A DNA stretch of 64,000 bases from Candidatus Nitrosoglobus terrae (GTDB taxonomy: Bacteria; Pseudomonadota; Gammaproteobacteria; Nitrosococcales; Nitrosococcaceae): the NCBI RefSeq assembly GCF_002356115.1, contig NZ_AP014836.1:558001-622000 (forward strand). Reading direction: 5' to 3'. A program made the translations under genes and the position numbers. This document shows, in pieces, positions 40,507 through 50,882 of the stretch. Under the pieces are notes generated by a model. It did not search any database. It was given only the letters and a program-made list of their open reading frames with translations, and had not been told where the DNA came from. Each line of letters starts with the position of its first letter. The first letter of the stretch is position 1.

Positions 40507-41670
40507 ATGAAGTCATATCGTTATTTTTCTATTGGGTGTTGGATCCTATTGCTGTTTGTAGGTAATCCTGCTTTAGGGCAGGTATCCCTTCTTACGCCAT
40601 CCGCGCCTACACTTAGCGCTAAAACCTATATTCTTGAGGATTTCACAACAGGTCAGGTACTTGTTGAGTCCCAGTCTAACAGTCGGATTGAGCCGGCTAG
40701 TATCACTAAACTCATGACTTCCTATGTAGTGTTTAGTGAGCTTAAACGGGGTAATATCCACCTTGAGGATGAAGTTTTAATTAGTGAAAATGCTTGGCGC
40801 ACGGGAGGATCACGGACCTTTATTGAAGTAAATACTCGGGTTCCGGTAGAAATCCTAGTAAAGGGAATGATTATTCAATCGGGTAATGATGCTAGTGTAG
40901 CCTTAGCGGAGCAGATAGGGGGTACTGAAGAAGTATTTGTTGCTTTAATGAATCAGCAAGCTCAGCGATTAGGTATGTTAGATTCTCATTTTGAGAATAG
41001 CACTGGTCTGCCCAGTCAAAATCATTATATGACGGCTCGAGATATTGCTGTTTTAGCTAGGGCTATTATTCAAGACTTTCCAGAGTATTACCCTTGGTAT
41101 TCTGAGCAGAAATTTACTTATAACAATATTAATCAATATAATCGCGATACTTTGTTAAAACGCGACCCAAGCGTTGATGGCCTTAAGACAGGTTATACAA
41201 AAGCTGCGGGTTATTGTTTAGTTTCTTCGGCTAAGCGAAATGGAATGCGGCTAATTTCTGTAGTCATGGGTGCGGCAAGCCCTAATATTCGAGAGAATGA
41301 GGCGTTGACTTTACTTAATTATGGCTTCCGTTTTTATGATACACGTGGCCTTTATACGGCTAAAGCGCCTGTAATCGATGTACGGGTTTGGCAGGGAGTA
41401 GAGAAGAAATTATCACTGGGATTAGCAAATGATCTTTCGATGACACTGCCACGAGGGCAATGGAAGGAATTGTCATCAACAATTCAAGTAGAAGATCCTA
41501 TTACAGCGCCTATTGCTAAAGGGGCGAAATTAGGGGCTGTAGTCATTAAGCTTGGGGAAAAAGCCGTGCTTAAAGAACCTTTAATAGCTTTAACTACAAT
41601 TCCAGAAGGATCGTGGTGGCAGCGGATGAATGACTGGGTTTTGTCTTTTTTTAATAAAGAATCGCCTTGA
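40507..41670 (+). CDS. dacC: D-alanyl-D-alanine carboxypeptidase (PBP5/6 family)
   Basis: Low-molecular-weight penicillin-binding protein that trims the terminal D-Ala of stem peptides. A signal peptide (about 1-24, ending ALG) is followed by the three active-site motifs: SITK (Ser65-Lys68) in EPASITKLMTS, SGN in IIQSGNDASVAL and KTG in DGLKTGYTKAAG. The C-terminal beta-domain (about 285-360) and a final amphipathic helix (WWQRMNDWVLSFF) suit membrane association as in DacA/C. The dacA versus dacC name is not decided by sequence alone. Its stop overlaps the start of the transaminase gene. Confidence 0.93.
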   Translation: MKSYRYFSIGCWILLLFVGNPALGQVSLLTPSAPTLSAKTYILEDFTTGQVLVESQSNSRIEPASITKLMTSYVVFSELKRGNIHLEDEVLISENAWRTGGSRTFIEVNTRVPVEILVKGMIIQSGNDASVALAEQIGGTEEVFVALMNQQAQRLGMLDSHFENSTGLPSQNHYMTARDIAVLARAIIQDFPEYYPWYSEQKFTYNNINQYNRDTLLKRDPSVDGLKTGYTKAAGYCLVSSAKRNGMRLISVVMGAASPNIRENEALTLLNYGFRFYDTRGLYTAKAPVIDVRVWQGVEKKLSLGLANDLSMTLPRGQWKELSSTIQVEDPITAPIAKGAKLGAVVIKLGEKAVLKEPLIALTTIPEGSWWQRMNDWVLSFFNKESP

Positions 41671-42530
41671 GTATAGTTTATCTTAATGGCAAGTTTTTGC
41701 CGCTAGTGGAAGCAAAGATTTCAGTATTAGATCGGGGTTTTTTATTTGGCGATGGCGTTTATGAAGTCATTCCGGTTTATGGAAAGTATTTTTTTCGTTT
41801 AATTCCCCATTTGCAACGGCTTGAATATAGTCTGCAGGCTATTAAGCTAAAAAATCCATTATCACTAAGTCAATGGCAAAGCACTCTTCAGCAGCTAATT
41901 AGGTTTAATAATGGGCTAGATCAAGCGGTTTATTTACAGATAACCCGAGGATCTGCCCCTCGAGATCATGCTTTCCCACAGAAAATTGAACCAACCATTT
42001 TTGCTATGAGTAACCCTATTAAGCCGGTGCCAGAGAAATGGCGTATAGAAGGGGTAACTGCTGTCCTCCGTGAGGATATCCGCTGGAAATACTGTCATAT
42101 TAAATCTGTTGCTTTGCTATCTAATGTGCTATTACGGCAAGAAGCTGTTGAATCTGGGGCGCAAGAGGCCATCTTGCTACGAGATGGGCAGCTTACTGAG
42201 GGGGCAGCAAGTAATATATTTATTGTTCAAAAGGGCGTGCTTGTTACCCCGGTTGAAGACTCTTCTTTGTTATCTGGAATTACCCGTGATTTAGTACTGG
42301 AGTTGGCAACAGAGGCTGGTATTCTTTGTGAAGAAAGGATTATCTCTACTAAGGATTTACTCCAAGCTGATGAGATTTGGCTCACTAGCTCTACTCGGGA
42401 AATCCTACCTGTTACTCGCCTTGATGATGTTCAAGTAGGGAGCGGATTTCCTGGTGTTATATGGCAGCAGGTAGATAAACTTTATCAAGAATACAAAGAG
42501 CAAGTGCGATCAGGTCTTTACGGAAACTAA
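41667..42530 (+). CDS. dat: D-amino acid aminotransferase
   Basis: Fold-type IV PLP aminotransferase of 287 residues. SVLDRGFLFGDGVYEVIPVY near the N-terminus is the D-AAT/BCAT signature, and the PLP lysine is in CHIKSVALLSNVL (near residue 146). ASNIFIV and GITRDLVLELA complete the pattern. The position between a carboxypeptidase and lipB matches the conserved dacA-dat-ybeD-lipB-lipA order, though no ybeD-like gene is visible between dat and lipB here. The start is a TTG (41667) overlapping the stop codon of the preceding gene. Confidence 0.93.
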   Translation: MSIVYLNGKFLPLVEAKISVLDRGFLFGDGVYEVIPVYGKYFFRLIPHLQRLEYSLQAIKLKNPLSLSQWQSTLQQLIRFNNGLDQAVYLQITRGSAPRDHAFPQKIEPTIFAMSNPIKPVPEKWRIEGVTAVLREDIRWKYCHIKSVALLSNVLLRQEAVESGAQEAILLRDGQLTEGAASNIFIVQKGVLVTPVEDSSLLSGITRDLVLELATEAGILCEERIISTKDLLQADEIWLTSSTREILPVTRLDDVQVGSGFPGVIWQQVDKLYQEYKEQVRSGLYGN

Positions 42531-42552
42531 AGCTCGAAATAAAAGCGCTATA

Positions 42553-43176
42553 ATGCCAACCGATACGCTGCAGATAAGGCAGCTTAATCTTCAGGATTAT
42601 AATGTTGTATGGCGAGCAATGCAGGATTTTACGACCCATCGTAATCAGGATACGACCGATGAATTATGGGTAGTGGAGCATCCGCCAGTATTTACTTTGG
42701 GGCTAAATGGTAAGGAGAGCCATTTACGGGATGTTAGAGATATTCCGGTTATACATAGTGATCGTGGTGGGCAAGTTACTTATCACGGGTTAGGACAGCT
42801 GATTGTTTATGTGCTTATCGATTTACGGCGCCGAAATTTAGGTATACGACAATTAGTAGATATTCTAGAGCTATCTGTTATTGATTTATTGCAATCATTT
42901 CATATTTATGGTAAGCGTCAGGCTCATGCTCCTGGGGTGTATGTTTTGAGTAGAAAAATTGCTTCAATTGGATTGCGAGTCCGAAGAGGTTGCTCTTATC
43001 ATGGATTAAGTTTGAATGTCGCTATGGATTTGTCCCCTTTTTATCGTATTAATCCATGCGGTTATCCAGGGATGGAGGTGATTGATTTAAGAAGCTTGGG
43101 GGTTACCGTTTCCTTAGCGGCTATTTGGCCGCTTTTTTTTCGGTATCTGAAGCAGCGATTAGAGTGTTTAGTATAG
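42553..43176 (+). CDS. lipB: lipoyl(octanoyl) transferase
   Basis: Moves octanoyl groups from acyl carrier protein to lipoyl domains. The 207-residue protein has [17 protein letters not shown], the conserved [19 protein letters not shown] (about 71-89), the APGVYV stretch with the Lys in [18 protein letters not shown], and [11 protein letters not shown] plus INPCGYPG containing the catalytic Cys. Length fits LipB. It is followed by lipA after 37 bases. Confidence 0.96.
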   Translation: MPTDTLQIRQLNLQDYNVVWRAMQDFTTHRNQDTTDELWVVEHPPVFTLGLNGKESHLRDVRDIPVIHSDRGGQVTYHGLGQLIVYVLIDLRRRNLGIRQLVDILELSVIDLLQSFHIYGKRQAHAPGVYVLSRKIASIGLRVRRGCSYHGLSLNVAMDLSPFYRINPCGYPGMEVIDLRSLGVTVSLAAIWPLFFRYLKQRLECLV

Positions 43177-43213
43177 TAATGTCCGTTTCTCTGACAGCAA
43201 GCAGGGTAGCTCA

Positions 43214-44185
43214 ATGAAGCAAAAAATGCCGCCTTCAGGTGAATTAAAGCAGAATATTCGAGATTTAAAAGGTGCTTCTAAAGTGGCTCGGATTCCGATT
43301 AAAGTTGAACCGACCACGGAACGCCAGCGTAAACCTCATTGGATTCGCGCTAAAGCCCCTATAAGCCCTGAGGTATCTCGGCTTAAAGCTTTATTGCGGG
43401 AACATCGTTTACACACCGTATGTGAGGAGGCCTCATGCCCTAATCTTGGAGAGTGTTTTGGGCATGGTACCGCTACTTTTTTAATTATGGGTGATATCTG
43501 TACCCGTCGTTGTCCTTTTTGTGATGTAGCTCATGGTCGCCCAAACCCTCTTGATACTGAAGAACCAGAGCATTTAGCTCAGGCTGTTCGATCAATGGGG
43601 TTACGCCATGTAGTAGTAACTTCTGTTGATCGGGATGACCTACGGGATGGTGGTGCTGCTCATTTTGCAGCTTGTATTCAAGCATTACGTATCCAAACCC
43701 CCCGTACTCGGATTGAAGTCTTGGTGCCGGATTTTAGGGGACGTATGGATCGGGCTTTGCAGGCATTTATTACCACGCCTCCTGATATTTTTAACCATAA
43801 TTTAGAAACAGTACCCCGTCTCTATAAGGCGGTTCGCCCGGGAGCGGATTATCTATGGTCACTGCGTTTATTAGAGCAATTTAAAGGAGGACACCCAACT
43901 GTACCCACTAAATCAGGGTTAATGCTGGGATTAGGGGAAGAGCTGGAGGAAGTTGAACAGGTTATGAAAGATTTACGTGAACATGGGTGCAATATGCTGA
44001 CTTTAGGGCAGTATTTACAACCTAGCCTTTATCATTTACCGGTGCAACGTTTTGTGACTCCAATTGAATTTAATGTACTGGGAGATAAAGCGCGAGCGAT
44101 GGGATTTTCTCATGTAGCAAGTGGCCCTATGGTGCGATCTTCATACCATGCTGATCGCCAAGCCGCTGGTGAAACGGTAGCATAA
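43214..44185 (+). CDS. lipA: lipoyl synthase
   Basis: Radical-SAM enzyme inserting two sulfurs into the octanoyl chain. Both iron-sulfur sites are visible: the auxiliary-cluster cysteines in [12 protein letters not shown] (about 75-86) and the radical-SAM CxxxCxxC in CTRRCPFCD (about 101-109), together with the C-terminal RSSYHAD serine motif. The 323-residue length is normal. It forms the lipBA unit with the preceding gene. Confidence 0.97.
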   Translation: MKQKMPPSGELKQNIRDLKGASKVARIPIKVEPTTERQRKPHWIRAKAPISPEVSRLKALLREHRLHTVCEEASCPNLGECFGHGTATFLIMGDICTRRCPFCDVAHGRPNPLDTEEPEHLAQAVRSMGLRHVVVTSVDRDDLRDGGAAHFAACIQALRIQTPRTRIEVLVPDFRGRMDRALQAFITTPPDIFNHNLETVPRLYKAVRPGADYLWSLRLLEQFKGGHPTVPTKSGLMLGLGEELEEVEQVMKDLREHGCNMLTLGQYLQPSLYHLPVQRFVTPIEFNVLGDKARAMGFSHVASGPMVRSSYHADRQAAGETVA

Positions 44186-44261
44186 GATAATAGCGCTTGC
44201 TTTAGAAACGACCTGTTTTACCTAGCGGTATCGAGGACAGATTATAATATAGGGATTGATA

Positions 44262-45422
44262 ATGAGTGATTATTTACCGGGTCTTGAGGGTGTTCCCGCA
44301 ACCCGTTCCAATATTTCGGATATAGATGGTGAACGAGGCATACTTTCCTATCGCGGTTATTCCATTGAAGACCTAGCTGAACATAGCACTTTTGAAGAGA
44401 CAGCCCTGCTACTACTGGATGGGGAATTACCCACAGCCGAGCGTTTGGAGGAGTTTACGCAGGAGCTACGACAGAATTATCGAGTAAAATATAATATTCG
44501 AACGCTAATGGCGGCGCTACCTAGTAACGGATCTCCCATGGAAATGTTACAAGCAGGGGTGGCTGCCCTTGGTATGTTTTATCCTGGCAATGAGTGCTTA
44601 ACGGGCTCTGCAGCCTGCACCGATCTTAATTATATTGATAATATGACCGTTAAGATTATTGCTCGTATGCCAGCTTTAGTGGCTATGTGGGAACATATCC
44701 GTAATGGCTATGATCCTATTCCTCCTCGATCCGATCTATCTATTGCCCAGAATTTACTATACATGCTCCATGGTAAAGATCCTGATCCGTTAATGGTGAA
44801 GATCATGGACACTTGTTTGATATTACATGCTGAGCACACAATTAATGCCTCTACGTTTGCCACTTTAGTGGCCGGTTCTACCTTAGCGAGTCCTTATGCG
44901 GTCATTGCCGCTGCTATTGGTACTTTATCAGGCCCTTTACATGGCGGAGCTAATGAGCGCGTGATAGAGATGTTACGCCAGATTGGCCGGCCTGAGAACG
45001 TAAAACTATGGCTTGATGAAATCTTGGCTAGCAAGCAAAAAGTTTGGGGATTTGGTCATCGAGTCTATAAAGTTAAAGATCCTCGGGCTAGGATTTTACA
45101 AAAACTGATGACTCAACTATCAGCTAAAAGAGAAGGTAAGCCTAGCCAGCTGTTAGGGACAGCCTTAGCTTTGGAAGAGGCAGTGATGGAGCGGCTAGGC
45201 CATAAGGGTATTTATCCAAATGTAGATTTTTACTCAGGTATTCTTTATATGGAATTGGGAATCCCAGCGGATCAATTCACTCCTCTATTTGCGATTTCCC
45301 GTTCAGCAGGTTGGTTAGCCCATTGGCGGGAGCAGCTTTCTGACAATCGTATTTTTCGCCCCACCCAAGTTTATGTAGGTAAATCTTTACGGCAATATAT
45401 TCTATTAGCAGCCCGGGATTAG
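44262..45422 (+). CDS. citrate synthase
   Basis: Condenses acetyl-CoA and oxaloacetate. The 386-residue length fits the shorter citrate/methylcitrate synthase type rather than the longer E. coli GltA form. Active-site regions are HAEHTINASTFA (first His), GPLHGGANERVIEML (second His) and GFGHRVYKVKDPRA; the catalytic Asp lies in VDFYSGILY. A role as methylcitrate synthase cannot be excluded by sequence alone, but no prp genes are near. The ATG at 44262 is preferred: AGGG at 44251-44254 is well spaced for it, whereas a TTG two codons upstream is less likely. Confidence 0.93.
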   Translation: MSDYLPGLEGVPATRSNISDIDGERGILSYRGYSIEDLAEHSTFEETALLLLDGELPTAERLEEFTQELRQNYRVKYNIRTLMAALPSNGSPMEMLQAGVAALGMFYPGNECLTGSAACTDLNYIDNMTVKIIARMPALVAMWEHIRNGYDPIPPRSDLSIAQNLLYMLHGKDPDPLMVKIMDTCLILHAEHTINASTFATLVAGSTLASPYAVIAAAIGTLSGPLHGGANERVIEMLRQIGRPENVKLWLDEILASKQKVWGFGHRVYKVKDPRARILQKLMTQLSAKREGKPSQLLGTALALEEAVMERLGHKGIYPNVDFYSGILYMELGIPADQFTPLFAISRSAGWLAHWREQLSDNRIFRPTQVYVGKSLRQYILLAARD

Positions 45423-45428
45423 CTTTGC

Positions 45429-46433
45429 TTATACAGGCAGCTTACTGAGAGCACCTGCTTGCTCCTGTACTAATAAGGGGACTAAATAACCAGGTAAACG
45501 TGTACGCAGTGCTTGATATAGATTCCGGGCAGTGGCTATATCTACTTCAAAGTGAGCAGCGCCTTGGACTTTATCTAATACGTGGAGATAATAGGGGATT
45601 ACGCCTAGATCAAATAGACGTTCACTTAAATCACATAAGGTATCTATATTGTCATTGATTCCTCGTAATAGCACCGCCTGATTAAAGAGCTTACATCCTG
45701 CTTGAGTCAACGCATTAAGCGCTACCTCTACTGTATTATCAAGCTCATTGGCGTGATTAGTGTGAATAACCACTACTTTTTGTAGTGGCGTATCTTTAAG
45801 CCATTGGAGCAGATGAATATCTATTCGCTCTGGGAGCACAATAGGTAGGCGCGTGTGAATCCGTAGACGTTTAAGGTGAGGGATGCAAGCTAAAGCTTGA
45901 GCGAGCGAGGCTAAGCGGTTATCAGTGAGGGTTAAGGGGTCGCCACCGCTGAGAATTACCTCTCGAATACTAGGGTTCTGAGCAATATAGCTGAGTGTCT
46001 GTTCCCAATGATCTTTAGTCGGATTATGATCGACATAAGGAAAATGGCGACGAAAACAATAACGACAATGAATAGCGCAGGCACCAGTGATAACTAGCAG
46101 TACCCTACCAGTATATTTTTGGATAACTCCAGAAGAGCGCACAGCGGCTAAATCACCTACAGGATCTAGGCTAAAATTAGGCGATATCTGATCCTCGGCA
46201 ATTAAAGGAAATACTTGCCGGAAAAGGGGATCATTCGGATCACCTTTTTGCATCCGGGCAATATAGCTATGAGGTACTCGAAGAGGAAATTGCTTGCGGG
46301 TAGTTTCGCTAGCAATTTCAGGATGATCGTTTAATTCTATTAAAGTTAATAATTCTTGTAGGCTACGTACTGCGCGAGCAAGCTCCCTTTGCCAGATGGG
46401 TCTCTGCCGAGCAGCTAGAAGTTGCGTTATCAT
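45429..46433 (-). CDS. epmB: EF-P beta-lysylation protein EpmB (lysine 2,3-aminomutase)
   Basis: Radical-SAM, PLP-dependent enzyme converting L-alpha-lysine to (R)-beta-lysine for EF-P. The 334-residue protein has CxxxCxxC as CAIHCRYC (about 118-125), followed by FRRHFPY, EVILSGGDPLTL (about 151-162), and the N-terminal FPLRVPHSYIARM pattern of EpmB. It is divergent from efp with about 60 bases between, and converges with the citrate synthase gene. Together with efp and epmA it forms a complete EF-P modification set, lacking only epmC in view. Confidence 0.95.
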   Translation of the reverse strand: MITQLLAARQRPIWQRELARAVRSLQELLTLIELNDHPEIASETTRKQFPLRVPHSYIARMQKGDPNDPLFRQVFPLIAEDQISPNFSLDPVGDLAAVRSSGVIQKYTGRVLLVITGACAIHCRYCFRRHFPYVDHNPTKDHWEQTLSYIAQNPSIREVILSGGDPLTLTDNRLASLAQALACIPHLKRLRIHTRLPIVLPERIDIHLLQWLKDTPLQKVVVIHTNHANELDNTVEVALNALTQAGCKLFNQAVLLRGINDNIDTLCDLSERLFDLGVIPYYLHVLDKVQGAAHFEVDIATARNLYQALRTRLPGYLVPLLVQEQAGALSKLPV

Positions 46434-46495
46434 AATGGCTTTTTGTGTCCAAAAATCTAATTAATTTTAACCGAAATTTTTTGAGGAAAGATATT

Positions 46496-47065
46496 ATGGC
46501 AGTCTATAGTACGAATGAGTTTAAATCTGGCCTTAAGGTAATGATGGAAGGAGATCCTTATAGTATTCTAGAGAATGAATTTGTTAAGCCAGGCAAGGGG
46601 CAAGCCTTTAATCGGGTGAAGCTACGTAATTTGAAAACAGGTCGAGTGATTGATCGTACTTTCAAATCTGGAGATACCCTTGAAGGTGCAGATGTCATGG
46701 AAACTCAGCTTCAATATCTGTATTCCGATGGAGAGTTTTGGTATTTCATGTCACCAGAAACCTATGAGCAGTACTCAGTGGATGCGGCAGCTGTTGAGAG
46801 TGCAGTTAAGTGGTTTAAAGAGCAAGATAGTTGTACTGTTACTTTGTGGAATGGGGTACCGCTTTCAGTATCACCGCCTAATTTTGTGACGCTTAAAGTG
46901 ATTGAAACCGATCCAGGTGTTCGTGGAGATACCTCTGGGGGTGGAAGTAAACCAGCTACAGTGGAAACAGGAGCGGTGATTCGGGTTCCTTTGTTTATTA
47001 ACGTTGATGATATGCTCAAGATTGATACCCGTACAGGCGAGTATGTGGAGCGGGCTAAAGGCTAA
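46496..47065 (+). CDS. efp: elongation factor P
   Basis: Relieves ribosome stalling at polyproline stretches. The 189-residue protein has the normal EF-P layout: KOW-like N-terminal domain, two OB domains, and the modified lysine Lys34 in VKPGKGQAF. The start at 46496 is fixed by homology ([14 protein letters not shown]) and by GAGGAAAG just upstream; the frame is open further upstream but that extension is not conserved. epmA follows 34 bases downstream and epmB is divergent, so the Lys34 beta-lysylation system is encoded together. Confidence 0.97.
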   Translation: MAVYSTNEFKSGLKVMMEGDPYSILENEFVKPGKGQAFNRVKLRNLKTGRVIDRTFKSGDTLEGADVMETQLQYLYSDGEFWYFMSPETYEQYSVDAAAVESAVKWFKEQDSCTVTLWNGVPLSVSPPNFVTLKVIETDPGVRGDTSGGGSKPATVETGAVIRVPLFINVDDMLKIDTRTGEYVERAKG

Positions 47066-47099
47066 TTAGAGCTAGATTTTATTTAAGATAGCCTAGTGG

Positions 47100-48098
47100 A
47101 TGGCTAACATAGGTGAGTTTCAGTGGCAGCCTACGGCCAGTAGGGAGACTTTAGTAGCTCGGGCACAAATTCTCGCTGATATTCGTCTTTTTTTTGCAGA
47201 ACGTGGGGTTCTGGAAGTAGAAACGCCGATACTCTCAACAGCTGCAGCAACTGCGCCCCACCTACATAGCTTAACTGCTTTTTACCAGGGGCCTTGTTTT
47301 CCCAAAGGCCAACAGCTCTTTTTACACACTTCTCCTGAGCATGGGATGAAACGTCTTTTGGCTGCAGGCAGTGGCTCAATTTATCAAATTGCGCGGGTTT
47401 TTCGTAACGGGGAAGCTGGGCAGCGGCATAATCCAGAGTTTAGCCTGCTAGAGTGGTATCGACTTGGTTTTGATCACCTTGCTCTTATGGAAGAAGTTGA
47501 TGCCCTTCTTACCTTACTATTAGCCACCTCCGAAGGGGAATATCTAACCTATCAGGAGGTTTTCTTCCACTATCTGGCACTAGATGTTTTTACTGTAACC
47601 ACCTGCTTACTAGGCCAAATTGCACAATCCTATGGGCTTCAGATCTATACAGCTGCTGGCGAATCTCAACGGCAAATGTACTTGGATTTTTTAATGACCA
47701 CTATTGTTGAGCCTCAGCTTGGGCATGAGCGTCCTTGTTTTATTTATGATTATCCTATTGCTGAGGCGCAATTAGCTCAGATTCGCCCGGCTACAAAATC
47801 ATCCCCAGTGCCGGTAGCAGAGCGCTTTGAGGTGTACGTTAAAGGTATGGAATTAGCAAATGGCTATCATGAGCTTAGAGACTTTAGTGAGCAGTGCCAG
47901 CGTTTTAAGGCTGATTTAGCTTGCCGTAAACAATTAGGGCTAGCAGAAGTACCCATAGATGAGTATTTACTTGCAGCTTTGGATCAAGGGTTACCTGATT
48001 GTGCTGGGGTAGCTCTTGGGATAGATCGGTTGCTTATGTTGCGCCTAGGAAGCACACATATTGAAGAAGTTCTAGCTTTCCCTATTGATCGAATTTAA
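47100..48098 (+). CDS. epmA: EF-P--(R)-beta-lysine ligase EpmA
   Basis: A class II lysyl-tRNA synthetase paralogue (GenX/PoxA/YjeA) that attaches (R)-beta-lysine to EF-P Lys34. The 332 residues comprise only the catalytic core with no anticodon-binding domain. Seen are FFAERGVLEVETPIL (motif 1), FRNGEAGQRHNPEFSLLEWYR (motif 2 region) and GVALGIDRLLMLRLG (motif 3). It follows efp on the same strand. Confidence 0.96.
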   Translation: MANIGEFQWQPTASRETLVARAQILADIRLFFAERGVLEVETPILSTAAATAPHLHSLTAFYQGPCFPKGQQLFLHTSPEHGMKRLLAAGSGSIYQIARVFRNGEAGQRHNPEFSLLEWYRLGFDHLALMEEVDALLTLLLATSEGEYLTYQEVFFHYLALDVFTVTTCLLGQIAQSYGLQIYTAAGESQRQMYLDFLMTTIVEPQLGHERPCFIYDYPIAEAQLAQIRPATKSSPVPVAERFEVYVKGMELANGYHELRDFSEQCQRFKADLACRKQLGLAEVPIDEYLLAALDQGLPDCAGVALGIDRLLMLRLGSTHIEEVLAFPIDRI

Positions 48099-48223
48099 GC
48101 AATCAGCGCGCCCATAATCTTAGTTTATTTTTCTCTTCAAATCATGAAAGTTACAGAAAAGTTTGCTTGGTAAGTTGGCTATAGTTTCTATTATTGAGTG
48201 CTTAAGCAATAACGCGTATTTAT

Positions 48224-48688
48224 TTAAGGAGTGATAATCTTCTTATTGGGTGGGACTCGTAAGGTAAAGGTGACGGGGCCATCATTAGTAAGGCTGACTT
48301 GCATGTGAGCACCAAACTGACCCACAGCTACTTTAGGATAGAGAGCGGTAGCTTGAGTAAATAAATAATTGAATAGTGACTCACTAAGTTCTAGGGGTGC
48401 TGCTGAGGTAAAACTAGGGCGAGCGCCTTTCTGGGTATCAGCGGCTAAGGTAAATTGAGGCACCAGTAGTAAACCGCCTTGAGTGTCAATTAAGCTAAGA
48501 TTCATCCGCCCGTTAGTATCAGCAAAGAGACGATAATTAAGTAGACGTTCTAATAATCGGTTGGCTTGATTGTTCCCATCCTCCCGTTCTATCCCTACTA
48601 AGACCAATAACCCTGGGCCAATTTTAGCAATAACTTTTTCAGCAACCATAACTTGAGCATGAGTGACTCGTTGTAGTAATCCAATCAT
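48224..48688 (-). CDS. dtd: D-aminoacyl-tRNA deacylase
   Basis: Removes D-amino acids (and Gly from tRNA-Ala) from mischarged tRNA. The 154-residue protein begins MIGLLQRVTHAQVMV and has LVPQFTLAADTQKGARPSF (catalytic Thr in SQFTL-type motif, here PQFTL) and the Gly-Pro motif in NDGPVTFTLR near the C-terminus. PQ instead of SQ at the first motif is a small deviation. It starts 11 bases after the stop of the aminopeptidase gene on the same strand. Confidence 0.95.
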   Translation of the reverse strand: MIGLLQRVTHAQVMVAEKVIAKIGPGLLVLVGIEREDGNNQANRLLERLLNYRLFADTNGRMNLSLIDTQGGLLLVPQFTLAADTQKGARPSFTSAAPLELSESLFNYLFTQATALYPKVAVGQFGAHMQVSLTNDGPVTFTLRVPPNKKIITP

Positions 48689-48699
48689 CAGTGGAATAT

Positions 48700-49644
48700 T
48701 TATTGAAGTTCTCTGGCCATAATCTGAGTGGCGCGAACTAAAGCGTCGGCATTGGCGAGATCGCTAGATCGATGGCCGGCAGCAGGTACAATGTGTAGTT
48801 GAGCTACTGGCCAAGCTTGATATAATTCCCAAGCGTTGCGCAAAGGGCAGATCATATCGTAGCGACCATGGGTAATTACCCCAGGAATAGTGGCTAATTG
48901 ATGAGCATTGGCGAGTATTTGGTTAGGTGCGATAAAATAATGGTGCTTAGCGTAGTGGGTTTGAATATGGGCCTGAGCCAATATGGCCGTCTGGTTATCG
49001 TAGGGGACTACCTTCTCATAGGTAAACCCGGCGCAACTAGATTTCCAGGTACCTAAAGCCTTAGCTGCAGCCATTTGGGCAAGTTCATCAGTGCCACTCA
49101 GCAGATCAGCAAAAGCAGTGAGTAGGTCGTTTTGTTTTTCAGGCGGAATATTTTTTACTAAACAGGCCCAGGCGTCAGGGAAGATTTGAGGAGCACCTTC
49201 TTGCAGAAACCAGCGGGTATCTTGTGCTCGGGCCAGAAAAATACCATGTAAGATAAGGCCAAGGATCTGATCGGGATAAGTTTCCGCGTAAAGCAGCGCT
49301 AACGCCGATCCCCAAGAGGTACCAAAAATCAACCAGCGCTTAATGCCTAGGTGATCTTGGATTTGGGCTATATCCGCCAGCAGGGCTGAGGTAGTGTTTT
49401 CTTGTAGCTCGCCTCGGGGAGTAGAACGACCGCAACCTCGCTGATCAAAAAGGATGATCCGATAAATATCCGGATCAAAAAAGCAGCGGTGGTGGGGATG
49501 ACAACCCGCCCCAGGTCCTCCATGAAGAAAAAGTGCTGGTAACCCGTTAGGGTTACCACATTCCTCAACATAGAGTTGATGGATTGAGTCAACAGCTAAG
49601 GTATGACATATATACGGTTTAATATCAGGATAAAGGGTAAGCAT
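48700..49644 (-). CDS. pip: prolyl aminopeptidase
   Basis: Alpha/beta-hydrolase releasing N-terminal proline. The 314-residue protein has LFLHGGPGAGCHPHHRCFFDP (oxyanion hole), ILFDQRGCGRSTP, the nucleophile serine in FGTSWGSALALLYAE (about 108-122), the catalytic Asp region HGRYDMICP and the His in PAAGHRSSD. The usual GGSWG is GTSWG here, still within the family. It is followed by dtd after 11 bases. Confidence 0.95.
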   Translation of the reverse strand: MLTLYPDIKPYICHTLAVDSIHQLYVEECGNPNGLPALFLHGGPGAGCHPHHRCFFDPDIYRIILFDQRGCGRSTPRGELQENTTSALLADIAQIQDHLGIKRWLIFGTSWGSALALLYAETYPDQILGLILHGIFLARAQDTRWFLQEGAPQIFPDAWACLVKNIPPEKQNDLLTAFADLLSGTDELAQMAAAKALGTWKSSCAGFTYEKVVPYDNQTAILAQAHIQTHYAKHHYFIAPNQILANAHQLATIPGVITHGRYDMICPLRNAWELYQAWPVAQLHIVPAAGHRSSDLANADALVRATQIMARELQ

Positions 49645-49712
49645 GAAATTGTTTTGCCTATTATTTATTTTATGGACACAATATTAGTATCCTATTTAAG
49701 TAGATTCAAAAT

Positions 49713-50882
49713 ATGATTTTGCATGAATTTCAAGCTAAGCAGCTGTTTACCAATTATGGCATACCTGTACCTCAAGGGGGGCCAGCCACCTCTGCTCAAG
49801 AGGCTTGCGCCTTGGGGCAGAAATTTGAAGGAAATTCTTGGGTAGCTAAGGCACAAATTCACGCTGGTGGGCGTGGTAAGGCTGGAGGTGTGTGTATTGG
49901 CACTACCTTAGAGGCGTTATCCGATTTTTCTACTCATTTACTGGGCACATGCTTAGTCACTGCGCAAACGACGGCGAAAGGATTACCAGTTCATACTATC
50001 TTGGTAGAAAGATCAGCAGACGTGGTTCAGGAATTTTATCTAGCAATGACTATAGATCGCCAGCTAAAGCAGATTGTTATTATGGCCTCAAATCAAGGGG
50101 GGGTAGAGATTGAGCAGGTTGCAAAGGAACATCCAAAGAGGATCCAGCAGCTAGCCATTCACCCAATAGGGGGTCTGCAGCCCTATCAATGCCGGCAAGT
50201 GGGTTTTGCTTTTGGCTTAGGTGGAGAGCAGCGGCAGCAATTAGCTCAGATGATGAAATCAATGTATCGGCTATTTATAGAGCAAGATGCCGCGTTGGTA
50301 GAGATAAACCCTTTGGTTGTGACTGCCCAAGGGGGGGTGTTGGCTTTGGATGCCAAGGTGATACTGGATGATAATGCTGCTTTTCGCCATCCCCATTGGG
50401 AAGAGCTGCGAGATACTACACAAGAGGATCGAAAAGAAGTTCAAGCCCGTACTCACGGATTAAATTATATTTCTTTGGAAGGCGATATTGCTTGTATGGT
50501 CAATGGTGCTGGGCTGGCCATGGCTACTATGGATTTAATTAAGCTTCATGGAGGAGCACCGGCAAATTTCCTTGATGTGGGAGGTACGGCTACAGCCGAT
50601 CGGGTAGCAGAAGCGTTTAAATTGATTGTCGCTGATGGCAAAGTTCAATCGATTTTAGTGAACATTTTTGGAGGAATTGTGCGCTGCGATCTGATTGCAA
50701 CAGGCATTATGCAAGCGGTACAAGAGGTAGGGATTAAGCTGCCCGTGATTGCCCGTTTGGAAGGTACCCATGCTGAACAAGGTCGTACGCTTTTACGAGA
50801 TAGCAAGATGAATATTACCCCAGCAACGGATCTTACGGATGCTGCGCAAAAAGCGGTGGCTGCTGCTAGGAGATCGAGATGA
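49713..50882 (+). CDS. sucC: succinate--CoA ligase subunit beta
   Basis: ATP-grasp subunit of succinyl-CoA synthetase in the TCA cycle. The 389-residue protein starts [20 protein letters not shown], and has [40 protein letters not shown] and [10 protein letters not shown], all standard for SucC. Its stop overlaps the sucD start (ATGA). Confidence 0.97.
   Translation: MILHEFQAKQLFTNYGIPVPQGGPATSAQEACALGQKFEGNSWVAKAQIHAGGRGKAGGVCIGTTLEALSDFSTHLLGTCLVTAQTTAKGLPVHTILVERSADVVQEFYLAMTIDRQLKQIVIMASNQGGVEIEQVAKEHPKRIQQLAIHPIGGLQPYQCRQVGFAFGLGGEQRQQLAQMMKSMYRLFIEQDAALVEINPLVVTAQGGVLALDAKVILDDNAAFRHPHWEELRDTTQEDRKEVQARTHGLNYISLEGDIACMVNGAGLAMATMDLIKLHGGAPANFLDVGGTATADRVAEAFKLIVADGKVQSILVNIFGGIVRCDLIATGIMQAVQEVGIKLPVIARLEGTHAEQGRTLLRDSKMNITPATDLTDAAQKAVAAARRSR

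Noticed and set aside
46445-46495. Upstream extension of the efp reading frame
   Set aside because: EF-P starts MAVYSTNEF-like in the family and the ribosome-binding site GAGGAAAG lies directly before the 46496 ATG.
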